NCBI GenBank assembly: GCA_963764235.1
Contig: CAVXRO010000006.1
Coordinates: 372,001 to 436,000 of the forward strand
Length of the DNA stretch: 64,000 nt
DNA from: DATFVA01 sp963764235
GTDB taxonomy: Bacteria; Bacteroidota; Ignavibacteria; Ignavibacteriales; Ignavibacteriaceae
Direction of reading: 5' to 3'
Shown: positions 54,162-62,127 of the stretch, one piece after another
Position numbering within the stretch: the stretch's first letter is position 1
Layout of the letters: each line of letters opens with the position of its first letter
The notes under the pieces: generated by a model
The model's database searches: none
Told to the model about the DNA's origin: nothing
Seen by the model: the letters and a program-made list of their open reading frames with translations, nothing else
Translations under genes and position numbers: made by a program

Positions 54162-55552
54162 TTGCCAGCCAGAAATCGGTTTATTATCTTAGATTGTTTC
54201 TGGACCTTCTCCTCCTGAATTCAGCCTTCTTATTAGCCGCGGTCATTGCACAGTCATTCACAATTCTGGTAGATCGGAATTATATGTTTGTACTGCTTGC
54301 AGTATTAAATTTCCTTTGGTATTTCGTTTCCAATGTTGTCAGTTTTTATGATGATATCAGGACGAGGTATTATACTTTTCAAATTGTGAACATATTTAAA
54401 AGTATAATAGTTCAGGTATTAGCTTCTGTCCTTTTTATCTTTTTTGTTAAGGAAGATCTTTTCACCAGAAATTTTATTCTGCTGTATGCGGTGATTTTTT
54501 TCCTGTTTGTGAGTGCAAGAGTAATGGTAATCCGGAGCATTCTCAGCTCAGTCAGGAACAGGAAAAAGAGTTCCTGGAATCTTTTGATAATTGGAGCAGG
54601 TGATATTGGTAAAGGTTTCTATGATATGCTTGAAAGGCATAAAGAATTTGGATTTAATTTTGTTGGATTTCTGGATGACACCGGATTAAGTTCTGAAAAA
54701 GTAATCGGGAAAATCAATGCACTTGATAAGATCATTACGGAAAAGAAGGTTGATGAAGTAGTTATAGCTCTCCCCATTTATGCTTCGAATCAGTTTGATG
54801 AAATTATTCATATTTGTAACAAACAGGCGATCAGGGTAAATATAATACCTGATTATTTCCGGTTCGTTTCTAAAAAATTTCAGATTAATATGATGGGAGA
54901 TTTCCCGATCATCAGGGTAAGAAACGAACCGCTTGCAGAAATTCACTGGAGATTTATTAAACGGACATTTGATATACTCTTCTCTTTATTAATCATAATA
55001 TTTATCCTGTCCTGGTTATTTCCACTCTTATTTATTATCAACAAAATATTCTCAAATGGTCCTCTGGTCTTTAAACAAGACAGAGTGGGTGCGAATGATA
55101 GATTATTCAAATGTTATAAATTCAGGACTATGCACGTAAATCCTGAACAGGAATCATATAAACCTTCAACCGAAAATGATCCGAGAATTACAGGGTTCGG
55201 AAAATTCTTAAGAAGATCTAATCTTGATGAGATACCACAATTTATTAATGTTTTAAAAGGTGAAATGTCAGTTGTGGGTCCAAGGCCCCATGCTCTGCCT
55301 TTTAATAAAGTGTATGAGAACATGGTTGAAGAAATTAAGATAAGAAGCTGGGTAAAGCCTGGAATAACAGGGTGGGCCCAGATTCATGGATTGAGGGGAG
55401 ACGTTGAAGATCCTGAATTGAATAGATACAGGACTATAAAGAGAATTGAATATGACTTCTGGTACATCGAAAACTGGAATTTCTGGCTGGATGTTCAGAT
55501 AATTCTTCTGACAGTATGGTATATGATTAAAGGAGAAACCCGCGGATTTTAA
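54158..55552 (+). CDS. Polyprenyl-phosphate sugar-1-phosphate transferase (WcaJ type)
   Basis: A 464-residue initiating enzyme that places the first sugar-phosphate on undecaprenyl phosphate at the inner membrane. Four N-terminal helices, a CoA-binding-like Rossmann domain (LLIIGAGDIGKGFYDML) and a fifth helix (FSLLIIIFILSWLFPLLFII) precede the catalytic domain: QDRVGANDRLFKCYKFRTMH, LRRSNLDEIPQFINVLKGEM, SVVGPRPHALPFN and KPGITGWAQIHGLRGD. All family motifs are present. As the last gene of the locus it should start the repeat unit finished by the upstream glycosyltransferases. Confidence 0.93.
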   Translation: MIASQKSVYYLRLFLDLLLLNSAFLLAAVIAQSFTILVDRNYMFVLLAVLNFLWYFVSNVVSFYDDIRTRYYTFQIVNIFKSIIVQVLASVLFIFFVKEDLFTRNFILLYAVIFFLFVSARVMVIRSILSSVRNRKKSSWNLLIIGAGDIGKGFYDMLERHKEFGFNFVGFLDDTGLSSEKVIGKINALDKIITEKKVDEVVIALPIYASNQFDEIIHICNKQAIRVNIIPDYFRFVSKKFQINMMGDFPIIRVRNEPLAEIHWRFIKRTFDILFSLLIIIFILSWLFPLLFIINKIFSNGPLVFKQDRVGANDRLFKCYKFRTMHVNPEQESYKPSTENDPRITGFGKFLRRSNLDEIPQFINVLKGEMSVVGPRPHALPFNKVYENMVEEIKIRSWVKPGITGWAQIHGLRGDVEDPELNRYRTIKRIEYDFWYIENWNFWLDVQIILLTVWYMIKGETRGF

Positions 55553-55623
55553 ACTTAATTACCCCGGAAAAAAGAAGAAATATTTTAGATAAAGATTTTT
55601 TTATACGTGTGCAGATGAGAATA

Positions 55624-57003
55624 TTACCTGAGATCTTCTGCTGCTTTCTGTGCTTCTCTTAAAGTCTCATAATATCCAACTCTTACCTGAAACCAGTTTT
55701 CATTCAATTTTTCAATATAAAACTCCATGACGAACGCATTATATCCTTTCTTTCTTAATTCTTCAGCTTCACTTTCAGCTTTCCATTTTGTTTTCCATGA
55801 AGATATCTGTGCAGTAAATAATTTACCATCAGTGAATATCATATTTTTGATCAAATATTCGTTTTCGAAGGAATATCCCGGTTCTTCAACTTTTGGTTCT
55901 GCTTCCTTTGTTTCCGGCACAGATATTTTTGGTGCAGGTATGAAAATCTTTGTTTCCGGTGGAGATTTCTGCTTCTCCAGATAGTCAGGAATACTATTTT
56001 GATTCAGGTCTTCAGGACAACCTGTTGAATCAACCTTTACTCCCGGTGGAGTATCCGGACAATTATCCAAATAATCAGGAACGCTGTCATTATCGGAATC
56101 CTCAGGGCAACCAAGAGTATCAACGGGAACACCTTCCGGAGTATGAGGACAGTTATCTAAATAGTCAGGTATACCATCATTATCAGAATCAGGGAGACAA
56201 CCAGATTCATCAACTTTCACTCCGGCCGGAGTATGAGGGCAGTTATCAATGTAGTCGGGAACGCCATCATTATCAGAATCGACAGGGCAGCCATTAATGT
56301 CTACTTCAACGCCTTTCGGAGTATCGGGACAAGCATCCTCAGAATCCTGGACTCCGTCACCGTCCCTATCAGTCTCACCAAAAAAGGCTATAGATATTCC
56401 TACAGTTCCGTAAAACATTATGTCATTATGGTTACCCGTACTTGTACCGTCAAGATCATCCGCCAGACTGATGAATTGACCGCCGCCTATGTTTAATGTT
56501 GAGTTTGCACTTAAGAATATCTTTAATCCTATTTCATAATTATAAGCCATAGTGGAAAGATTTTCAGAGACAGGTTTAGTTGTGATAATTGCATTATCAT
56601 AAACATCCATTGGATTGTACCATATATTCGAAGCACCTCCAAAAAGGTAAGGAACAAATTGGTTATTTATAGCATAACCATAAGTGAGTCCTCCTCCAAA
56701 AAAGAAAATCCCATCTGAAAATTCATCCGGAATCCGGTTATTATCTGATCCCTCAAGCACACCCATTCCACCGAAAAAACGCACTCCAAAGGTACTCTTT
56801 GAATTAATGTCAAAATAATATTCGATTGCTCCTATTCCCATTGGCGCCGGAATCGTAATTGCGTAATCTGTTTTGGGTAGTGTAACTGCCCCATTAAATG
56901 ATAATAGCAGCCGTCCCTTTAAGGGGGATGTAGCGGTAGACTGTGAGAATGTGAAATTAGAAGCAATAATTGACAAAATTAGAAGTCTGTAAATCAGTCT
57001 CAT
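55624..57003 (-). CDS. Outer-membrane protein with TSP3 calcium repeats and SPOR domain
   Basis: Residues ~1-200 form an outer-membrane beta-barrel-like domain after a signal peptide (YRLLILSIIASNFTFSQ). Residues ~215-365 hold five thrombospondin type 3 repeats of 30 residues (DSDNDGVPDYIDNCP-type, Asp-rich calcium loops). The end is a SPOR domain (FTAQISSWKTKWKAESEAEE ... WFQVRVGYYETLREAQKAAE), which binds denuded peptidoglycan. The expected OmpA-C domain is replaced by SPOR. I choose ATG at 57003 (MRLIYRLL) because it starts the signal peptide; ATG at 57027 would add eight residues. Likely an envelope tether to the cell wall. Confidence 0.85.
   Translation of the reverse strand: MRLIYRLLILSIIASNFTFSQSTATSPLKGRLLLSFNGAVTLPKTDYAITIPAPMGIGAIEYYFDINSKSTFGVRFFGGMGVLEGSDNNRIPDEFSDGIFFFGGGLTYGYAINNQFVPYLFGGASNIWYNPMDVYDNAIITTKPVSENLSTMAYNYEIGLKIFLSANSTLNIGGGQFISLADDLDGTSTGNHNDIMFYGTVGISIAFFGETDRDGDGVQDSEDACPDTPKGVEVDINGCPVDSDNDGVPDYIDNCPHTPAGVKVDESGCLPDSDNDGIPDYLDNCPHTPEGVPVDTLGCPEDSDNDSVPDYLDNCPDTPPGVKVDSTGCPEDLNQNSIPDYLEKQKSPPETKIFIPAPKISVPETKEAEPKVEEPGYSFENEYLIKNMIFTDGKLFTAQISSWKTKWKAESEAEELRKKGYNAFVMEFYIEKLNENWFQVRVGYYETLREAQKAAEDLR
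55981..56375 (-). repeat. Five in-frame 90-bp tandem repeats (TSP3 units)
   Basis: The Asp-rich codon block recurs exactly every 90 bases (about 56010, 56100, 56190, 56280 and 56370), each unit encoding 30 residues. These units are coding and diverged at third positions, not a CRISPR or a satellite. Confidence 0.85.
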
Positions 57004-57172
57004 GTTTTTTAATAAATAATCGTACAAATGATTAAATTCCTGTCTGAACCGGAAAAAGCATTTTATTATGATAACAATTTATTTATTTAACAAAAATCAT
57101 CAAAGGAATTATCATTCATTATAATAATAAATAACAGGACTTCTTTGAACCTCAAATCCCGGATTAATGAGA

Positions 57173-57367
57173 TTATCTGAGTTTTTGAGCCACTAAATGT
57201 GTCTCTTCAAATGTTCTAAAGTAACCTACACGAACCCTGTACCGGATTTCATTCCATTCATCAAAATATATCTGTGCCATAAAAGAATTATATCCCTTTT
57301 GTTTTAATTTTTCTGCTTCTGATTCGGCTTTAACTCTTGTTCCCCAAACAAATATCTGCGCTAGAAA
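57173..57367 (-). pseudogene. Remnant SPOR domain, paralogous to the neighbour
   Basis: Codons from 57367 down to the stop TAA (57175-57173) read FLAQIFVWGTRVKAESEAEK, LKQKGYNSF ... RYRVRVGYFRTFEETHLVAQ and KLR. This is a complete SPOR fold, about half identical to the C-terminus of the gene at 55624-57003. An in-frame TAA (57370-57368) sits directly before it and no start codon or upstream domain remains, so it is the tail of a lost or deleted tandem paralogue. Confidence 0.65.
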
Positions 57368-57424
57368 TTACTATTTTATATGAAGTGCAAAAGAAGGGTG
57401 AAATCGGAACATCAGGTTTGTGAT

Positions 57425-57460
57425 AAAAAAACCAGCCGGTAAGTCTATTATTACCGGCTG
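57425..57460 (-). terminator. Rho-independent terminator after the cupredoxin gene
   Basis: CAGCCGGTAA (57433-57442) pairs perfectly with TTACCGGCTG (57451-57460); on the minus strand the stem is followed by GGTTTTTTT. It lies 55 bases downstream of the cupredoxin gene stop. Confidence 0.85.
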
Positions 57461-57515
57461 ACCAGCAACTTTCCCCGGATATCGTTTGATACTACTTACT
57501 ATAGGGCCATTGGCA

Positions 57516-58430
57516 CTATTTCATCAAAATCATTTTTTTTGTTTTGCTGAAGGATCCGGCAGTTATAGAATAATAATAAATGCCGCTTGCCAGATCGGAA
57601 GCATTAAAATCGATAACGTAATTTCCAGCAGATTTATTCTGGTTTACAAGAGTTGCAATCTCACTGCCATTAGCATCGTAGACCTTAAGCAGTACATGAG
57701 AACTTTGCGGAACAGAAAAATTAATCTGAGTGGAAGGGTTAAATGGGTTAGGGAAATTCTGCATAATGCTGAAATCTGAAGGAACCGATTTATTAAGCTT
57801 AACCTCAGTGCTGTACTCGTATATTCCATTGAGATCAATTTGTTTCAATCTGTAGCTAATTATTTCAGATTGAAGCTTTCTTATATCATCCCGGAAACTA
57901 TACGAGTTTTCCTGCGTAGTAGTTCCATGTCCTTCTGTGAAACCAACTTTCTCCCATCCTGCTTCGGTTTTCCTCTCTATTTCAAATCCCCTGTTATTAC
58001 TTTCTGTTGCTGTTTTCCACTGTAGATCAACAAACCCATCGTTCAGATATGCTGTAAAAGAGATGAGCTCAACAGGCAGGGGAACCGCCATGATCATACC
58101 AGTCATACTGGGGTGGAACAAGCAAACAAAGTCATATTCTCCATCGAATTCAATTACATAAGAATAGGAAGTCGAGGCACTATTGATTGGTTCATCCCAT
58201 GGGGTTGCCCCGGGCGGAAGTGATGTTCCTGAAGTTCCGTTACAGGTTGTGGTGTGGGTACCACTAACCCAGTTCCATGTAATGGTGTCACCCACTACGG
58301 CATTTATCGTAGATGGTGAAAAAGAAAAATTAGCTACATCAACCATATGATTGGTGCAGAAAGAAGAAGATGAAAATAGAAGTAGTCCGAGGAATAATAG
58401 AGGCAGCCTGATAGTTGCTTTTCTGATCAT
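57516..58430 (-). CDS. Cupredoxin-domain protein with T9SS sorting module
   Basis: A 304-residue secreted protein. A signal peptide (PLLFLGLLLFSSSSFC) precedes a plastocyanin/azurin-like domain (residues ~28-118): VDVANFSFSPSTINAVVGDT, ITWNWVSGTH. The type-1 copper ligands are His in SGTHTT and Cys, His and Met in FVCLFHPSMTGM. A linker domain (VELISFTAYLNDGFVDLQWK, ESNNRGFEIERK) of the kind common before sorting modules follows, then the T9SS module (QNFPNPFNPSTQI ... KKMILMK). The protein should be an extracellular electron carrier or copper binder. It is followed by a terminator and preceded by a 34-residue ORF on the same strand. Confidence 0.88.
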   Translation of the reverse strand: MIRKATIRLPLLFLGLLLFSSSSFCTNHMVDVANFSFSPSTINAVVGDTITWNWVSGTHTTTCNGTSGTSLPPGATPWDEPINSASTSYSYVIEFDGEYDFVCLFHPSMTGMIMAVPLPVELISFTAYLNDGFVDLQWKTATESNNRGFEIERKTEAGWEKVGFTEGHGTTTQENSYSFRDDIRKLQSEIISYRLKQIDLNGIYEYSTEVKLNKSVPSDFSIMQNFPNPFNPSTQINFSVPQSSHVLLKVYDANGSEIATLVNQNKSAGNYVIDFNASDLASGIYYYSITAGSFSKTKKMILMK

Positions 58431-58524
58431 AACACTATCCTTTCTTAAAATTTTAGGAGTTTGGTAAAAAGATATCAGAAAGATAGTGCTATAGTCTAGG
58501 TTAAAGTGACACCGGATTTACGAA

Positions 58525-58629
58525 TTATTTTATCCTTAACCTGTTATTCAGAACCTTTTTATAGAATTTAAGACCCAGGTAAATTAAAATGAAAACCTGT
58601 ACCAGGATCAATAAAGCTTCAATGTTCAT
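58525..58629 (-). CDS. 34-residue single-helix membrane peptide
   Basis: Reads MNIEALLILVQVFILIYLGL, then KFYKKVLNNRLRIK: one hydrophobic helix (residues 4-20) and a strongly basic tail, consistent with N-out/C-in insertion. ATG at 58629 is preceded by GTGGAGGTTTTT, an excellent ribosome-binding site at normal spacing. It is on the same strand as, and 94 bases before, the cupredoxin gene. The good RBS, topology and absence of rare features support a real gene; the function is unknown. Confidence 0.6.
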   Translation of the reverse strand: MNIEALLILVQVFILIYLGLKFYKKVLNNRLRIK

Positions 58630-58729
58630 AAAAACCTCCACTCAACTAGTTATTCCATATCCAGCAAAACTTTTGCCATGGGTTTTCCTGCGATTAGGAG
58701 CAATAATAGGTCATTGATTGGAGGTTAAT

Positions 58730-58742
58730 TGACATTTTTGTC
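58730..58742. promoter_or_regulatory. Isolated TGACA-N4-TGTC palindrome
   Basis: TGACATTTTTGTC has the same half-sites as the end motifs of the dispersed elements, but no ATAAAAGGC block adjoins it. It lies ~100 bases upstream of the 34-residue ORF start on that gene's strand, a position suitable for an operator. Confidence 0.4.
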
Positions 58743-58991
58743 GTCAAAGTGGGTAAACTTGCCCACAGAGAGGTAAAAAGGGAGCAGCTTCAGATGTCTG
58801 ACGTCTTCGGGAACAAAAGCACAATCCATTCGCCTGGCTAAACTACAAATTATTCAGGCCATAAATCTGTTTCAGATGTTTGATGGGAATTTTAGATGGA
58901 TCGGAACAAGGTTAGAAAAATTTGAAATAATTGGAGATGGTTATAAAGATTTTTATTCAGGGGACCGGGTGAATAGAATACACCACCACAG

Positions 58992-59172
58992 AAGTATGAC
59001 AATTCTGTCATACTTTTTTTCTCTACTTTCCCCCTAAGTTTGTCTCGGATTAATACTGTATTTATAGGCCTTTTATAACGGAGTTGTACTCAAAATGAAA
59101 CACCAGAAAACAAGCCAAATTACCAACTTTTATGAAATAGATTTATCCCGGAGACTGACAAAATGTCACACT
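58992..59172 (-). repeat. Dispersed intergenic element, copy C
   Basis: Read on the minus strand: end motif AGTGTGACATTTTGTCAG (59172-59155), core GGTGTTTCATTTTGAGTACA (59104-59085), ATAAAAGGC (59076-59068), and a perfect 10-bp-arm palindrome AAGTATGACA-GAAT-TGTCATACTT (59015-58992). The order of parts is that of copies A and B. On the plus strand the last palindrome is followed by a T-run and could also act as a terminator. Confidence 0.65.
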
Positions 59173-59252
59173 CTTTTTTTTGCATTCATTGACTAAATTT
59201 CCGACCTACAATATTGCCTGTTCTAAAAATTAGAAAGACTATTTTACATAAT

Positions 59253-59753
59253 TTATTGTGCAGGAGCGGTACCTGTATCTCTACCCTTACTTCTTTCAAT
59301 TGATTGAAGAGCAAGGTAATTGGGACCAAATTTTTTCATATTGTCGAGCTCAGTATCATATTGATCAAAATGAGTTTCCTCTTCTACCACCAGGCCTTCA
59401 AATAACTGCTTGGAAACCGAATCCGCATTTGCCGCGCATTCGTTAGCCCATTGGTTGTATTCCCGGGCGCTGTCTTCCTCCATTTTTGCAGAAAGCTTCA
59501 GCATCTCCTCAACTTCATGTAATTTCTGAACCTCAGAAGCAGCTTTCATTTCAACTTCTCCCTTAAGGAACAATATCCTCTCGGCGAGTCTTTCTATATG
59601 AAGCATTTCGGTGATAGCAGTTCTTCTAAATAAATTAGCGAGTAGATCATAGCCCATATCATCACAACGAAAATGAAAATACATATACTGATGCACAGCA
59701 GAAAGTTCATCAGCAACGGCTTTATTCAACAGTTCTATACTTTTTTCTTGCAT
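59253..59753 (-). CDS. bfr: Bacterioferritin
   Basis: A 166-residue ferritin-like four-helix protein for iron storage and detoxification. Ferroxidase residues appear in LLNKAVADELSAVHQYMYFH, AITEMLHIERLAERILFLKG, and VVEEETHFDQYDTELDNMKK. The Met of TEMLHIE is where Bfr binds heme (M52 in E. coli), so a heme-containing 24-mer is plausible. I choose ATG at 59753 because GGGGAG lies 5 bases upstream; the longer frame to 59888 runs through the rpsT terminator and has no RBS. The tail is Gly/Thr/Ala-rich (GRDTGTAPAQ). Confidence 0.9.
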   Translation of the reverse strand: MQEKSIELLNKAVADELSAVHQYMYFHFRCDDMGYDLLANLFRRTAITEMLHIERLAERILFLKGEVEMKAASEVQKLHEVEEMLKLSAKMEEDSAREYNQWANECAANADSVSKQLFEGLVVEEETHFDQYDTELDNMKKFGPNYLALQSIERSKGRDTGTAPAQ

Positions 59754-59834
59754 GTTTTCTCCCCGGATAATTAATAAAGTAAAATATTTCTTGTACAAAT
59801 TTAATGATATATTTTGAATCATTAAATCCATATA

Positions 59835-59861
59835 ATAAAAAAGGCTCTCCACAGAGAGCCT
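59835..59861 (-). terminator. Rho-independent terminator after rpsT
   Basis: On the minus strand AGGCTCTC-TGTG-GAGAGCCT (59861-59842) is followed by TTTTTTATT. It lies 27 bases after the rpsT stop and separates rpsT from bfr. Confidence 0.9.
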
Positions 59862-59888
59862 CTTAAAATCTTTAAAAGATACAAGCAT

Positions 59889-60164
59889 TTATTTTTGTGC
59901 TTCTTTTGGCTGGCTAAGCTTATTCAGGTGCCTGGTTAAAGCAGCTTTTTTACGGGATGCATTATTACCGTGTATTATTCCTTTGCTCGCTCCTTTGTCA
60001 ATTAAGGAAACAGCTTCCTTGTATAATTTTTCAGCCTCGTCCTTATTTTCTGTTTCCAGAACTTTCTTGTAATGAGTTTTCAACATAGATTCATAGCTTT
60101 TATTGATAGCTCTTTTTCTCTCAGAAGTGCGTATCCTTTTCTTTGCCGATTTATGACTAGCCAT
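59889..60164 (-). CDS. rpsT: 30S ribosomal protein S20
   Basis: A 91-residue S20 with the expected MASHKSAKKRIRTSERKRAI start, three long basic helices and GIIHGNNASRKKAALTRHLN near the end. It binds 16S rRNA at the bottom of the body. It is monocistronic, with its own terminator, and divergent from queE with a 123-base promoter region between. Confidence 0.97.
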   Translation of the reverse strand: MASHKSAKKRIRTSERKRAINKSYESMLKTHYKKVLETENKDEAEKLYKEAVSLIDKGASKGIIHGNNASRKKAALTRHLNKLSQPKEAQK

Positions 60165-60287
60165 TTTGCAGTAAATCCTTGGTTTCTTATAAAAAAGTAG
60201 ATCATAAATATAGATAATTGGGCATTTTTTGTCAATGTATTCTTTACTAAATTATTCCCTGATAAAATATTAAAATGTTTCGAAAAT

Positions 60288-60929
60288 ATGCTAAAAATAA
60301 ATGAAATCTATTTTTCTGTACAGGGAGAGAGCAGCTATGCCGGGTTACCCTGTATATTTATAAGATTAACAGGGTGTAACCTCCGTTGTACCTGGTGCGA
60401 TACCGAGTATGCATTTTACGAAGGAAAAGACTTTTCAATAGATGAAATGATAACTGAAATTGAGGGATATGACTGTAGACTTGTTGAAATTACCGGCGGT
60501 GAACCGCTTGTTCAGGAAGAGGATCATGGCTGTTAATGAGAGCTTTGCAATGAGGGCTATGAGGTTATGCTTGAAACAGGCGGAAGTCTGCCGATAAAAG
60601 ATATTGATCACCGTGTAAAAATAGTGATGGATCTAAAATGTCCTTCCAGCGGAATGGTTAAAAAAAATCTATATGAAAATATTAACTTATCTAAAACAAG
60701 AAAGATGAATTGAAATTTGTAATCGGAAGCAGGGAAGATTACGAGTGGACTAAAGAAATTATTGGGAAATATGGTCTTGACAGAAAAATGTGAAATGCTA
60801 TTTTCAGTTGTTTTCGGTGAGCTGGAGCCTCTTACAAGTTGTTAATGGATGCTAGAAGATAAAGTCAAACGTAGATTCCAGCTGCAGATGCATAAATTTA
60901 TCTGGGATCCTGATACAAAAGGTGTATAA
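60288..60929 (+). CDS. queE: 7-carboxy-7-deazaguanine synthase, interrupted by indels
   Basis: The clean part (60288-60536) begins MLKINEIYFSVQGESSYAGL and has the radical SAM cluster CNLRCTWCDTEY and GGEPL motif of QueE, which makes the 7-deazaguanine core of queuosine. After QEED the frame breaks. Other frames then supply EVMLETGGSLPIKDIDHRVK, IVMDLKCPSSGM, KFVIGSREDYEWTKEIIGKY and FIWDPDTKGV up to the stop at 60927-60929. At least four single-base indels, mostly in A or T runs, would restore one ~213-residue enzyme. Sequencing error is favoured because the neighbours show the same pattern. Confidence 0.8.
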
Positions 60930-61338
60930 TGAAAATTGCAAAAGAATTTCATTGGGAAATGGGACATCGCCTTCCGGAACATTTCGGCAAATGTAAAAAT
61001 ATTCACGGCCATTCCTATAAAATGATTGTTGAGATTGAAGGGGATGTTTTGAAAATGGAATGGTAATGGATTATTACGATCTAAAAAAAATTGTTAATCC
61101 CTTAGTTGAAGAACTGGATCATGCCTTTATGGTATATGAAAAAGATAAAGAAATTATTTAATTTTTGGAGAAGTGAAATCAAAAAAGGTTATTGTGGATT
61201 TTCAATCAACCGTTGAAAATATCTGCCGGTATTTACTTGAGAAAATTAAAGAAACAACTTCCCTCCAATATCAAATAAAGTTCAGTAAGAATTTGCGAAA
61301 CATATGATGATTATGCCGAAGAAGAGATTCGTTCATAA
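60929..61338 (+). CDS. queD: 6-carboxytetrahydropterin synthase, interrupted by indels
   Basis: ATG at 60929 overlaps the queE stop. The first frame reads MKIAKEFHWEMGHRLPEHFG, then KCKNIHGHSYKM with the zinc-binding H and HGH triad of QueD. It then breaks; other frames give MDYYDLKKIVNPLVEELDHA, FMVYEKDKEI, VDFQSTVENICRYLLEKI and ETYDDYAEEEIRS. It supplies the substrate of the next step in queuosine synthesis, matching its neighbour queE. Confidence 0.8.
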
Positions 61339-61339
61339 A

Positions 61340-62127
61340 ATGATGGCAAGTTTTAAATTAATATAGAATATGAAGGAACCCGATAAGCGGATGGCAGAAA
61401 CAGAGCAAAAACGCAACAAGACTATTCAGGGGACTCTCTTAAAGCTGCAGATAAAATTTTCAAAAAAAAATGCAGATATACAGGATCGGGCGAACTGACA
61501 GCGGTGTTCATGCACTATGCCAGGTTGCTCATCTTGATGTAAAAACTAATGCTTGCTCCTGAAATTATTCGGCTTAAAATGAATGATAATCTTCCTTACG
61601 ATATAAATATTTTAGAAGTTGAAAAAACTAATCCAAATTTTCATGCCAGACATGATGCGGTAACAAGAAGTTATATTTACCAGATATCCAAGCGAAGAAC
61701 CGCCTTCGGGAAAAATTATGTCTGGTGGATAAAAGATAATCTTGAATTTCAGAAAAATGGGAGGCTTCGAAATTATTTTTAGGGATGAATGATTTCAAAT
61801 CATTTTCCGATGATGATCCGGATGAAAAATCAACTAAAGTTTTGATAGACGATATTCAAATGAAAGAGGAAGACGATTTAATATTAATCAGAATAATCGG
61901 TTCCCATTTCCTATGGAAAATGGTTAGAAGAATGGTAGGTGTTTTAGTTGAGGTCAGGAAGAGGAAAAATTTCCGATGAAAAAATTAAACGATATTTATC
62001 CACAAAGAATAACGAACCGGCAAAATATACTTCACCGCCATCAGGATTATTTTTAGAGAGGGTTTATTATAAAGGAGACATAATCAGCAAGGAATTGAAC
62101 CACACCATATACATTTCAAAATTTTAA
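61340..62127 (+). CDS. truA: tRNA pseudouridine synthase A, interrupted by indels
   Basis: Pieces in several frames together give TruA, which forms pseudouridine at positions 38-40 of the tRNA anticodon arm: MASFKLNIEYEGT, SGWQKQ, the catalytic-Asp motif GSGRTDSGVHA, QVAHLDVKTNA, then a clean frame (61549-61782, NPNFHARHDAVTRSYIYQIS) and another (61785-61979, GSHFLWKMVRRMVGVLVEV), ending YTSPPSGLFLERVYY and a stop at 62127. Its 3' end overlaps that of convergent uvrB by 12 bases. Confidence 0.78.

Larger units (their letters stand above)
57028..57515. other. Intergenic region with SPOR remnant and terminator
   Basis: These 488 bases hold a 5'-truncated SPOR-domain remnant (57173-57367) and the terminator of the cupredoxin gene (57425-57460). 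The AT-rich part at 57028-57120 probably contains the promoter of the TSP3/SPOR gene. No intact gene is seen. Confidence 0.65.
58641..59252. other. Long intergenic region with palindromic motifs
   Basis: No supported gene in these ~610 bases. It holds an isolated TGACATTTTTGTC motif at 58730-58742, a GTGGGTAAACTTGCCCAC imperfect hairpin just after (58749-58766), and dispersed element copy C at 58992-59172. The stretch at 58770-58985 shows nothing recognisable. Confidence 0.6.

Noticed and set aside
55981..56375. Regular 90-base repeats, possible CRISPR array
   Set aside because: The units are in frame within one gene and encode Asp-rich TSP3 calcium repeats; repeats and spacers are not separable and third positions vary.
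58780..58985. Possible gene remnant between the two palindromic areas
   Set aside because: Short frames on both strands gave no recognisable motif; nothing can be claimed.
58992..59020. Palindrome plus T-run as a plain terminator
   Set aside because: Both flanking genes are on the minus strand, so no plus-strand gene needs it; the same palindrome recurs at the ends of the dispersed element.
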